Made by a program: the position numbers and the translations under genes
Notes under the pieces: generated by a model
The model's database searches: none
The model's input: only the letters and a program-made list of their open reading frames with translations
Told to the model about the DNA's origin: nothing
Shown here: positions 1-7,252 of the stretch, one piece after another
Position numbering within the stretch: position 1 is the first letter of the stretch
How the letters are laid out: each line of letters opens with the position of its first letter
Origin: CBDUWP01 sp965370955
GTDB taxonomy: Bacteria; Planctomycetota; Phycisphaerae; Sedimentisphaerales; Anaerobacaceae
NCBI GenBank assembly: GCA_965370955.1
Contig: CBDUWP010000005.1
Span: forward strand, 1-35,953
Length of the DNA: 35,953 bases
Direction of reading: 5' to 3'

Positions 1-279
1 TATATAGAAATTTTATTTTTTCATACTACATGGACTACTAATCTATCTTATCTCCGCAATCTGTATTTTTGTCCACCGATTTCCAAGCTCTTTCAGTTCG
101 CTCCTGCGACCAGTTTTGTTGTCTCTGTCAGCCGAAACCCGCATCCAGTCCCACTTATTTGCCCGGTTTTTTTAACCAGCTTCTCTGTTAAACCTCTTCG
201 TCTATAACGTCATTCTCAATATTGTATAAGCTTCTTTATATCCAGCCCCTAACGATTCCACTCAACAGAGATGCCCCTT
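1..279. other. Gene-free left edge, possible decayed coding sequence
   Basis: I recognise no gene here. On the minus strand a frame without a start codon stays open from about 171 to its stop at 43-45, and reads as coding-like (it contains the run NKWDWMRVSADRDNKTG). Just upstream a seven-A run joins it, after a one-base shift, to another short open frame. This may be the remnant of a gene that once followed the TPR lipoprotein, or chance. No tRNA or terminator is evident. Confidence 0.3.
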
Positions 280-1017
280 TTACTGGCCCCTTTGGGATCT
301 TTCAAGCTCCATTCTAAGCTCTCGATCGGATTTGTCTATCATTCTATCTAAACTTTTACCGCTTTTTTTATATGATTTTCTCGGAATAGAAACTTGCACT
401 CCCATTCTTCCTAATTGTCCTGCCACATCCGGTTGATTTGGGTTGAGGTCGAAGCTTCTTCTGAGATATTCACCGGCTCTGACTTGGTCATTTTTCGTAA
501 GATAGTAATATCCGATTTGCCTATTGACTTTCGCTGAATTTGGTGCAAGCCTTAATGCCTGTTGGTACGCATACAGCGCATGTTCATCGAGACTTTCTCT
601 TTGGAGTGCGAGCCCGAACATCAAGGAGCCTTTTGCGGTGCTAGCCACTTGATTGGTATAGATATCCGCATAAAGATTTGCTCTGGTTTCGTTTCCGCTT
701 TGTTTTAGTACTTTGATTATTGCCGCTTGCGACGATCGATGAGCCGGCTCAAACCGCAGCGCAGTATTAAATTCATGTTCAGCTTGTGACCACATTGCAT
801 CGTTTTGATATAATTTCCCGAGCCTGTAGTGATTGTCTGCATCGTCGAATTTTCGGTCGATAGCTCTAAGGATTTTTGCTTTTTCAACATCTGCTGAAGT
901 TGCCTTGATTTCCCCCAGAGTTGTTCCAGCCGGCGCTTTTCTTTCTGACCTACAGCCTGTTATTGCGACGAGACATAGAAAAATTGCAATGATTTCAATT
1001 GTTCTCGAGACCTTCAT
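280..1017 (-). CDS. TPR-repeat lipoprotein
   Basis: Predicted exported lipoprotein of 245 residues. The N-terminus is basic, then hydrophobic, and ends in a lipobox-like ITGC, so Cys would be lipidated after signal peptidase II cleavage. The body contains tetratricopeptide-type helical pairs (DADNHYRLGKLYQ, AEHEFNTALRFEP, LYAYQQALRLAPNSAKV, AGEYLRRSFDLNPNQPDV), which normally mediate protein-protein contacts. The C-terminus is rich in Lys/Arg and Asp/Glu. An ATG five codons upstream (1032) overlaps the ribosome binding site: GGAGGTG lies at 1024-1030 on the minus strand, correctly spaced for the ATG at 1017, so I chose the latter. It lies downstream of gyrB on the same strand with about a 100-base gap. 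The specific function is unknown. Confidence 0.8.
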   Translation of the reverse strand: MKVSRTIEIIAIFLCLVAITGCRSERKAPAGTTLGEIKATSADVEKAKILRAIDRKFDDADNHYRLGKLYQNDAMWSQAEHEFNTALRFEPAHRSSQAAIIKVLKQSGNETRANLYADIYTNQVASTAKGSLMFGLALQRESLDEHALYAYQQALRLAPNSAKVNRQIGYYYLTKNDQVRAGEYLRRSFDLNPNQPDVAGQLGRMGVQVSIPRKSYKKSGKSLDRMIDKSDRELRMELERSQRGQ

Positions 1018-1124
1018 AGCCAACACCTCCATAGCAATAAGTGATTGCTTTTATTTTCTTGTTACTAAAATACTACTGCGAGTTTATATTTTTGCAAGGT
1101 TTTTTTGTTTATTTTTTATTCTGG

Positions 1125-3563
1125 TTACACATCGAGATTTTGTACTTCTAGAGCATGATCTCTAATAAAGTTTCTTCTTTTTTCGACATCGCTGCCCATA
1201 AGAATACTAAACATTCGATCCGCTTCGCCGGCATCTTCTGTTTTGATTTGCAGCAGCGTTCTAACTTTTGGGTTCATCGTGGTTTCCCATAGTTCGTCGG
1301 CATTCATTTCTCCGAGTCCTTTGAACCTTTTTATTTCGACTCCGGTTGCACCAATTTGCCTGATCGCCGCGGCAATTTCCTTTAGATTCGCCACCTCTTT
1401 ATCCCCTGCCGGATTTTTAAGCACAAACTTTGTCGGCAACATTTGCCCTGCCACATTTTGCTCTGTCTTTAAGCAAAAATCCGTTAACGCCAATTGATAT
1501 TCATCTTTCAACTGCGTCATAATTTCATGCAGTGTTTCCAATTCCCTCATTTCCTCACACACCACGACCGCATCATTTGGATTTTCATCGTTAATTTGTT
1601 TTTGTTCAATGTCCGCCCGTTTTTGTTCGTATGGTTCTTTTTCGTAGAAGACTTCTTGGTTGCCATTTTCGACAATTCTAAAGATTGGCAATTTACCATT
1701 TTTTAGATATTCGTTCATGAACTGCTCAAAAACAATTCCTCTTCTTGCTAAAATTGCGATGCACTGTTCAGCCTCATTGAGTTTTTCCATTAGCAGCGTC
1801 AATTGTTCTGTTTGAATTTGGAATTTTTCTTCTTTCTGTTCTCTAATAACCAGAGTTGTCCCATCGATTCCGCGTTTGGCCATAGTTTTTTGCATTTGGG
1901 CTTCATTGAGAATATATTGTCCTTTTTTCGCGCCTTTTGGCTTAATTTCATAAAGCGGCGGTTGGGCAACATAGATCATATTATTTTCAAACAATTGCGG
2001 CATTTGCCTAAAGAAAAAGGTCATTAACAATGTTCTGATATGTGCCCCATCGATATCGGCATCTGTCATCAGCACGATTTTCCCGTACCTGCATTTTTCG
2101 ATATCGAACACATCAGTTCCGATACCGGTTCCCAGCGCGCTGATAATAGTTCTAATTTCCTCATGGCTAAGCATTTTTTCGATCCGTGCTTTTTCCACGT
2201 TCAGGATTTTTCCTTTGAGTGGCAATATCGCCTGGATTTTTCTATCGCGTCCAGCTTTAGCCGATCCGCCAGCCGAATTTCCTTCGACGATAAAAATTTC
2301 AGTTGTCGCCTTTTCTTTACTTGAACAGTCCCATAGTTTTCCCGGCAAATTCGAACCGGACAGCGCCCCTTTTCGTCTTGTCAGGTCACGAGCCTTTCTG
2401 GCCGCCGCCCTTGCCGCAGCTGCTTGTATTGCCTTATTCAAAATCCTTTTTGCTTCTGTAGGATGTTCTTCGAGATAAAGATTTATTTTTTCGTTCACTG
2501 TCGTTTCTACAAAACTTCCCACTTCAGGGTTTGTCAATCGCACTTTCGTTTGAGCCTCAAAGTGCGGATCTGCCACCTTAACAGAAATCACTGCCGTCAA
2601 GCCTTCACGCAAGTCATCTCCTGTTGTTGCATCTGCTCCTTTTAGTAGATTATTTTTTTTCGCATAATAGTTCATTGTGCGGGTTAAAGCCGTTTTGAAT
2701 CCAGACAGGTGTGTTCCCCCGTCGATATTGCGAATATTATTCGCATAAGCCATAGTGTTTTCCGTATAGCTATCGTTATATTGCATTGCCACTTCGCAGA
2801 CGAGCATATTTTCTGTATCTTCTTTTATAAAATGTATCACTTCCTGATGCAGTGTTTCTTTTCCTTCGTTGAGGTGTGTTACGAAAGCCTTGAGTCCATT
2901 TTCAAATTGAAAAATTTCTTTTTTGTCGCACCTTTTATCGTGAAACATAATTTTAATTCCGGCATTGAGATAGGCTAGTTCTCTGAGCCTTTTTTCCAGT
3001 ATTTCATATTTAAATTTTGCATCTTTGAAGATCTCGACATCGGGTTTAAAGGTTATTTTTGTGCCGGTTTTTTCTGTTGATCCTATTTTTTTTGCCGAAT
3101 TTTCTGCAATTCCTCGCCTGCATTTGAAGTGCCAATGTTCTGTTTGTCTATAGACATCCGCATCGAGCCAGAGGCTTAGGGCGTTCACCACGCTTAGGCC
3201 TACGCCGTGCAAGCCTCCTGCCACCTTGTAGCTATCGGAGTCAAATTTTCCGCCGGCGTGGAGTGTTGTCAACACAACTTCGAGTGCGCTTGTTCCGGTT
3301 TTTTCATGTTTTGTAACTGGGATTCCTCTGCCATTATCTTCGACAACACAGCTGCCGTCGGCCTCGATAGTGACAGAAATCAAATCACAAAATCCGCCCA
3401 ATGCTTCATCGATTGAGTTGTCCACAACCTCATATACCAAGTGGTGTAATCCGTCTTGGCCTCTGTCGCCGATATACATATCGGGCCTTTTTCTTACAGC
3501 TTCTAGCCCGCCTAAAATTTTAATATTTCCTGCATCGTAGTTGTGTTTAGCTTGGTCTGTCAT
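1125..3563 (-). CDS. gyrB: DNA gyrase subunit B
   Basis: ATPase subunit of DNA gyrase, which introduces negative supercoils together with GyrA (not in this window). The 812-residue length matches full-length GyrB. The N-terminal GHKL ATPase is clear: VVDNSIDEALGG, EDNGRGIPV and the lid GGLHGVGLSVVNALS. The transducer follows, then the TOPRIM domain with FIVEGNSAGGSAK and the metal-binding MTDADIDGAHIRTLL. Near the C-terminus are FKGLGEMNADELWETTMNP and the family ending VEKRRNFIRDHALEVQNLDV. About 150 residues between TOPRIM and the tail form a charged insertion like that of proteobacterial GyrB. The gene follows the DUF721 gene and dnaN on the same strand, the classical origin-proximal neighbourhood. 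The start region lacks a strong Shine-Dalgarno sequence. Confidence 0.98.
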   Translation of the reverse strand: MTDQAKHNYDAGNIKILGGLEAVRKRPDMYIGDRGQDGLHHLVYEVVDNSIDEALGGFCDLISVTIEADGSCVVEDNGRGIPVTKHEKTGTSALEVVLTTLHAGGKFDSDSYKVAGGLHGVGLSVVNALSLWLDADVYRQTEHWHFKCRRGIAENSAKKIGSTEKTGTKITFKPDVEIFKDAKFKYEILEKRLRELAYLNAGIKIMFHDKRCDKKEIFQFENGLKAFVTHLNEGKETLHQEVIHFIKEDTENMLVCEVAMQYNDSYTENTMAYANNIRNIDGGTHLSGFKTALTRTMNYYAKKNNLLKGADATTGDDLREGLTAVISVKVADPHFEAQTKVRLTNPEVGSFVETTVNEKINLYLEEHPTEAKRILNKAIQAAAARAAARKARDLTRRKGALSGSNLPGKLWDCSSKEKATTEIFIVEGNSAGGSAKAGRDRKIQAILPLKGKILNVEKARIEKMLSHEEIRTIISALGTGIGTDVFDIEKCRYGKIVLMTDADIDGAHIRTLLMTFFFRQMPQLFENNMIYVAQPPLYEIKPKGAKKGQYILNEAQMQKTMAKRGIDGTTLVIREQKEEKFQIQTEQLTLLMEKLNEAEQCIAILARRGIVFEQFMNEYLKNGKLPIFRIVENGNQEVFYEKEPYEQKRADIEQKQINDENPNDAVVVCEEMRELETLHEIMTQLKDEYQLALTDFCLKTEQNVAGQMLPTKFVLKNPAGDKEVANLKEIAAAIRQIGATGVEIKRFKGLGEMNADELWETTMNPKVRTLLQIKTEDAGEADRMFSILMGSDVEKRRNFIRDHALEVQNLDV

Positions 3564-3625
3564 AATAGTTTTTTCTTTAAATTAAATAGCCGCTTTTCGT
3601 TAGGACTTTGGTTCGCTATCCCATG

Positions 3626-3973
3626 TTAAATTTGTCCGATTACCAGCCGAATATTTTTTATACTGGCCACACCTTTTTTTCTTAGCTTTTGTATAAACTG
3701 CTGCTTCACTAACCGCATTTGATAAAGATACGGCGGCGAATCCACAACCACCGTCAAGGTTCCGTTTACAAACTGGCTCGCTTTAGAGTGTTTCGCTAGG
3801 TCGCCGGTCACGATGTTCGGCCACATCGCCATTATTTTTGCCGTACGTTTATTTGCCGGCGTTACTTTTTGTTTGACAAATGTTCTGGCCAGCTCTCCAA
3901 GTAGCGTTGTTTTGGCAAATTTTTTACTTTTGCGTGTCTTTGCTATCCGTAACAATTGTTCGTCGTTTATCAT
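3626..3973 (-). CDS. DUF721 / DciA-like protein
   Basis: Small basic protein of 115 residues with the DUF721 pattern: a Trp in MAMWPNIVTGDLAKHSKASQ, then the strand NGTLTVVVDSPPYLYQMRL, a helix ending QKLRKKG, and a closing strand IKNIRLVIGQ. The family includes DciA, which loads the replicative helicase DnaB in bacteria without DnaC. The N-terminal 35 residues are Lys/Arg-rich and could bind DNA. It lies between dnaN and gyrB, where a DUF721 gene commonly follows recF; recF itself is absent here. The ribosome binding site is weak. A 7-bp inverted repeat (GGTGGCG/CGCCACC, 3988-3994 and 4012-4018) sits just upstream of the start. Family assignment is good; the helicase-loader role is inferred. 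Confidence 0.85.
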   Translation of the reverse strand: MINDEQLLRIAKTRKSKKFAKTTLLGELARTFVKQKVTPANKRTAKIMAMWPNIVTGDLAKHSKASQFVNGTLTVVVDSPPYLYQMRLVKQQFIQKLRKKGVASIKNIRLVIGQI

Positions 3974-4125
3974 TAGTTTTTTATCTCGGTGGCGTTGGTA
4001 CGGTCGCGATGCGCCACCTAAATTTTCGCCGCCTTATTTTGTCTTACGGCCATCGCTCATTATCCAACATTTCTTTGACCGGGTTTGGGGTTTGCTTCTT
4101 TTTGGCCACCCCTTTATGTGCCCCA

Positions 4126-5229
4126 TTAGTTCAAATTGATGGGCATAATCACATAAAGCAGCGATTTGCCGGCTTTTAACAAGGCGGGCTTATCGGCACT
4201 ATCGATTTCCAGTACAAATTGTTCGTCATCGATTACTTTCAGCACATCACTTACAAAAGTCGGATTAAATCCAATTTCCACAGGCTCGCCGCTATAGTCC
4301 GCTTGCATTTGGATTTGTGAATCACCCGTTTCCGGTGCTCGGCACGAGAACACAATTTTGCTGGGCCCGATTGCAACCTTAATCCCTAGCGAGTCTTCGC
4401 TAGCCAGCAGTGACGCCCGCCGCACAGCACTTAATGTTGCTTCTGTTGAGAGTGTCACTTTATTTGTATAGTTCGTTGGAATAATGTCTTCATATTTTGG
4501 AAAACTTCCATCGACTAAATTTGAGCTTATCACTACATTGGCACATTTGATAAGCAATTGATTTTCCACCTGCGCTACCTGCACGGGCTCTTGGGGTTCT
4601 GCTGCAATTTTATCTACCAGCGCCATGGTTTTCGCCGGCACAATGGTTGCCGTTTTACCAAACGCCTCCTCTGCCGCTGTCAGCATTGCCTTGACCTGCA
4701 CTAATCGTCTACCATCTGTTGCGATCAACTGCATTTTTTTTCCTTTAACTTCCCACAACACTCCGTTGAGCGCATAGCGGCTGCTTTCTTTAGCCGTAGC
4801 GAACAGGCTTTGTTTAATCGCCGTTTGTAATCTCCCCAGCGGGATCTCCAATTGCGTTTTCTGCGTAAACTCTGGAATTGCGGGAAACTGCTCAGCTGGT
4901 TGACAATAGATTGTAAAATGGCTATCGACTCCAACCAGTTCGCAACTTGTTTCGTCGGCGGTTAGGGTCAACACTTGCTCTGCACTTTCCCTGACGATCG
5001 CCGCCAATTTCGCTGCCGGCACCACCACTTGCCCCGGCTCTTTAACCTCTACCTCTGTCACCACATAACTCACGGCCAGTTCCAAATCTGTTGCATAAAG
5101 CTCGATCTGTTTGCCAGCAGCCACAATTTTCACACATTGCAAAATCGGCTTAGGGCTTCGCGCCGGTACCACCTGAGTCATCACACCCAACACCTCCGCA
5201 AACGCTGCCCGATTAAATTGTATCTTCAT
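4126..5229 (-). CDS. dnaN: DNA polymerase III sliding clamp (beta subunit)
   Basis: Processivity clamp of the replicative polymerase, a ring-shaped dimer encircling DNA. The three-domain pattern is present: the N-terminal MKIQFNRAAFAEVLGVMTQVVPARSP, the central RYALNGVLWE followed by ATDGRRL, and the typical C-terminal ending LYVIMPINLN (family VIMPMRL). The 367-residue length is normal. Two adjacent ATGs exist at 5232 and 5229. AAGGTGA is too close to the first, so I prefer the second. It is the upstream gene of the dnaN-DUF721-gyrB set. The normal neighbour dnaA is missing: upstream lies a gene-free region with origin-like features and then a WYL regulator. The stop codon overlaps an ATG (TAATG) of a 30-codon frame of doubtful reality. 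Confidence 0.97.
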   Translation of the reverse strand: MKIQFNRAAFAEVLGVMTQVVPARSPKPILQCVKIVAAGKQIELYATDLELAVSYVVTEVEVKEPGQVVVPAAKLAAIVRESAEQVLTLTADETSCELVGVDSHFTIYCQPAEQFPAIPEFTQKTQLEIPLGRLQTAIKQSLFATAKESSRYALNGVLWEVKGKKMQLIATDGRRLVQVKAMLTAAEEAFGKTATIVPAKTMALVDKIAAEPQEPVQVAQVENQLLIKCANVVISSNLVDGSFPKYEDIIPTNYTNKVTLSTEATLSAVRRASLLASEDSLGIKVAIGPSKIVFSCRAPETGDSQIQMQADYSGEPVEIGFNPTFVSDVLKVIDDEQFVLEIDSADKPALLKAGKSLLYVIMPINLN

Positions 5230-5232
5230 CAT

Positions 5233-5698
5233 ATCACCTTACTTAAAATGGGGTTCCACACAGCATCAGTTTACCTCAACTCCATCCTTTTCTCAATGAT
5301 TTTCCCCCACAATTTCCAATTAATCCCAATAATAATCTAATAACATTTTTCATCCTCCAGTTTTTGTATTTTGTTTTTCTAATAGGTTTTTAAAATATAA
5401 TAGTAACTATCATATACCCCCCGTTTTTGTTACGTTTGCTTTCCCCCTTACTCCGAACACTATACCCTCTCGTCACTTACAGCGTAACCCGCCCTATTTA
5501 TTTCTGGGGAAAACCTGTTACGACTCTTATACCCATCTTCCATTCTCTAACGTCCAATAAAATCAAGCCCCCCACTACTGTTACGTCCATCTTTTTGCCA
5601 ACAACAGATCTCACAGTTTATCCACACTTTTTTATGCTATCCAATTGTTTCTGCGCTGATATAGCCGATCTCATTTTTCTGTTCTTTGACCATGATTT
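5233..5698. other. Candidate replication origin region
   Basis: This is a 466-base gene-free interval upstream of dnaN. It contains a perfect DnaA box TTATCCACA at 5618-5626, a poorer match TGGGGAAAA (about 5505-5513), and three direct TGTTACG heptamers (5428-5434, 5516-5522, 5579-5585). A very AT-rich stretch at 5361-5417 could act as an unwinding element and includes the dyad ATAGTAACTAT. The + strand is strikingly pyrimidine-rich. Location next to dnaN/gyrB supports an origin, but a single consensus box is few, and no dnaA is present, so this is a candidate only. Confidence 0.5.
5320..5346 (-). CDS. 8-codon mini-ORF in the dnaN leader
   Basis: On the minus strand a GGAGG (5354-5358) stands seven bases before an ATG at 5346, and the frame reads MLLDYYWD then TAA. 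This is the best ribosome binding site in the interval, yet the frame is only eight codons and ends about 90 bases before dnaN. It may be a regulatory leader ORF for dnaN, or the surviving start of a lost gene. No homology can be judged at this length. Confidence 0.25.
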   Translation of the reverse strand: MLLDYYWD

Positions 5699-6670
5699 TT
5701 ATGTGTATAGTGCTACCATATTTTGTGCCATTTGCTGGATTTTATCGCGCAACAACTTTGGCTTTTGCACAACCACCTGATCGCCATAGCCGAGAATCCA
5801 CCAGAGGATTTCACCGATACCATCAACTCGAAATTCGATAGTTGCCGAATTATCCTCATTAAACAGAGCTTTTTGTGTGCTATGCCATTGCACTTCCGTC
5901 ACATTTTTTGCCACCTTTGGCGAAAACAATAACGACACATGATATAACCTGCCTTCGGGAATCATCGACCATGCCCTGCCGAGATATTCATAAGGATCAA
6001 ACCGCTTGTTCTGCACGAAACATTTTTCCAGCAGCTGTATCTGCTCTATGCGACTGAGCTTAAACGTTCTAAGCGTTTTATGTTGGCTCGACAAACCGAT
6101 CACATACCATGCTCGGTTATTATATAATAAATGATATGGGCATAGCTCAAGTGTGATCGTTTGCCCTTCGAACAACGATTGATACTGTATCACTGTGCGG
6201 CGTTTTTTGCTAACAGCCTCTTGTAAACATTGAAACACTGGTGTTAGCTGTTTATTAACCGTTTGTGCCGAAGTTTTGGTCGAGACATTTTGTAGTGTTT
6301 GCCTGCAATATTTTCTCAATTTTATTGGCAAATTATTTTCTATTTTCATGGCCGCCAAAATCGCTGCCTGCTTAAATGGAAGTTGCACATGTTTAGCCGT
6401 ATTATGTACTAACAGCAAGAGGCTCATCGCTTCTTTCATTGTCAAATCGAGCGGCGGCAGGAAAAATTCCGGATCGAGTACATATCCATTCGTTTTGTTA
6501 TCAAAAGAATACGGCACGCCTATTTTGTGCAGGTCGTCTAGATCTCGAAAGATGGTTCTTCTGCTAGTTTGAAACATTTCCGCTAATTTATCAGCCGAAT
6601 AGCTTTGGTTTGATTGGAGCGTTGTTAAAATTTTCATCACTCGCTGTATTTTGGTTGATTTCACGGGCAT
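5699..6670 (-). CDS. WYL-domain transcriptional regulator (YafY/DeoR type)
   Basis: A 323-residue regulator. Residues about 8-60 form a winged helix-turn-helix of the HTH_11 type (RVMKILTTLQSNQSYSADKL, then TSRRTIFRDLDDLHKIGVP). The central part carries the WYL module, seen as CPYHLLYNNRAWYVIGLSS around residues 185-205 with the following strand RTFKLSRIEQI. The C-terminal part (from about 240) is the WCX-type extension. WYL domains sense ligands, often nucleic acids or nucleotides, and many members control stress or DNA-damage genes. The gene has its own promoter and is divergent from the small lipoprotein and cdaA genes, so it may regulate them, itself, or both. If replication starts upstream of dnaN, it would be transcribed against the fork. 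Confidence 0.9.
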   Translation of the reverse strand: MPVKSTKIQRVMKILTTLQSNQSYSADKLAEMFQTSRRTIFRDLDDLHKIGVPYSFDNKTNGYVLDPEFFLPPLDLTMKEAMSLLLLVHNTAKHVQLPFKQAAILAAMKIENNLPIKLRKYCRQTLQNVSTKTSAQTVNKQLTPVFQCLQEAVSKKRRTVIQYQSLFEGQTITLELCPYHLLYNNRAWYVIGLSSQHKTLRTFKLSRIEQIQLLEKCFVQNKRFDPYEYLGRAWSMIPEGRLYHVSLLFSPKVAKNVTEVQWHSTQKALFNEDNSATIEFRVDGIGEILWWILGYGDQVVVQKPKLLRDKIQQMAQNMVALYT

Positions 6671-6716
6671 CGCCTTATATTACAGGAAGAGCCATTTCTG
6701 CTTACCAATTACTGAT

Positions 6717-6745
6717 ATTATAGGCCTGAAAAGCAATTTCGTCAA
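6717..6745 (-). promoter_or_regulatory. Sigma70-type promoter of the WYL regulator
   Basis: On the minus strand, TTGACG (6740-6745) and TATAAT (6717-6722) are separated by exactly 17 bases. Transcription would start near 6710, about 40 bases before the ATG at 6670. It stands back to back with the plus-strand promoter at 6787-6815. Confidence 0.75.
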
Positions 6746-6747
6746 GA

Positions 6748-6755
6748 CCAATTGG
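6748..6755. promoter_or_regulatory. Palindrome between divergent promoters, possible operator
   Basis: CCAATTGG is a perfect 8-base palindrome that begins three bases beyond the -35 of the WYL gene promoter, in the 41-base gap between the two divergent -35 boxes. A regulator bound here could affect both promoters. The WYL protein is the obvious candidate, but this is inference from position only, and an 8-base palindrome can occur by chance. Confidence 0.3.
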
Positions 6756-6786
6756 CTCGTCCGGCCTCAGTCCCAATAGTTCGTGA

Positions 6787-6815
6787 TTGACAATTAGCCC
6801 CTGCCTTGCTATAAT
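6787..6815 (+). promoter_or_regulatory. Perfect consensus sigma70 promoter
   Basis: TTGACA (6787-6792) and TATAAT (6810-6815) are separated by 17 bases, a full consensus match. Start would be near 6822. It would drive the short frame at 6844, the small lipoprotein at 6928 and possibly cdaA further on. Confidence 0.85.
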
Positions 6816-6843
6816 CGACAGTTTAGAACAGCCGAAAAGGGTC

Positions 6844-6924
6844 ATGCGTTTCAAGGAAGAAGCCGTAAAACTTAAGTTGTCCGAAAAAGTTGATTTGCTT
6901 TGTTCTTTGATTTTTGAGGTTTAG
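6844..6924 (+). CDS. Possible 26-residue leader ORF
   Basis: This is a short frame directly after the consensus promoter, beginning MRFKEEAVKLKLSEK and ending in TAG three bases before the ATG of the lipoprotein gene. An AAGGG precedes its ATG, although close to it. The peptide has an amphipathic, charged N-terminal half and a hydrophobic end (LLCSLIFEV). The ribosome binding site of the next gene (GAGG) lies within its last codons, so translational coupling is plausible. It could also be untranslated leader. Confidence 0.3.
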   Translation: MRFKEEAVKLKLSEKVDLLCSLIFEV

Positions 6925-6927
6925 ACG

Positions 6928-7140
6928 ATGAAAACAGTTACCACTATTATTTTATCAGCACTGCTTATATCACTGTCAGTTTGTCATATAGGCTGCGGCC
7001 AGCAGGGTGAGACAACCGCCGAAGGCCATCGCCGTCATAAGCGTAATGTTCGGCTCAATCAGGAAGCGATGCAGCACGATATCGATGTTTTATTGATGTC
7101 CGACAAGCCGTCTAAGCTTTCGCCTCGTCACATCAGATAA
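6928..7140 (+). CDS. Small predicted lipoprotein
   Basis: A 70-residue protein with a clear export signal: MKTVTTIILSALLISLS, then HIGC, where Cys would be lipidated. The lipobox is imperfect, with His at -3. After Cys the chain is short, polar and basic (GHRRHKRNVRLNQEA), with no recognised domain. GAGG lies about eight bases before the ATG. It is the first annotated gene after a full-consensus promoter and precedes cdaA by 112 bases on the same strand, so it may belong to that transcription unit. I do not recognise a family; it may be lineage-specific. Confidence 0.6.
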   Translation: MKTVTTIILSALLISLSVCHIGCGQQGETTAEGHRRHKRNVRLNQEAMQHDIDVLLMSDKPSKLSPRHIR

Positions 7141-7252
7141 GGGACTTACAACAACAATCATCTAAGGCGGCATAATTGGTTTAGGGCTATGGCGGGTTTG
7201 TTTTCAGCCTTTTGGGCGAAGCGCAAAATTAACAGACAAAGGGATTTGGTTT

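Noticed and set aside
3988..4018. GGTGGCG/CGCCACC inverted repeat as terminator between dnaN and DUF721
   Set aside because: The loop is 17 bases, and no T tract follows in either direction; noted only as a short stem.
4034..4126. 30-codon frame overlapping the dnaN stop (TAATG)
   Set aside because: Translational coupling is possible, but the peptide is short, Lys/Arg-rich and unsupported; not annotated as a gene.
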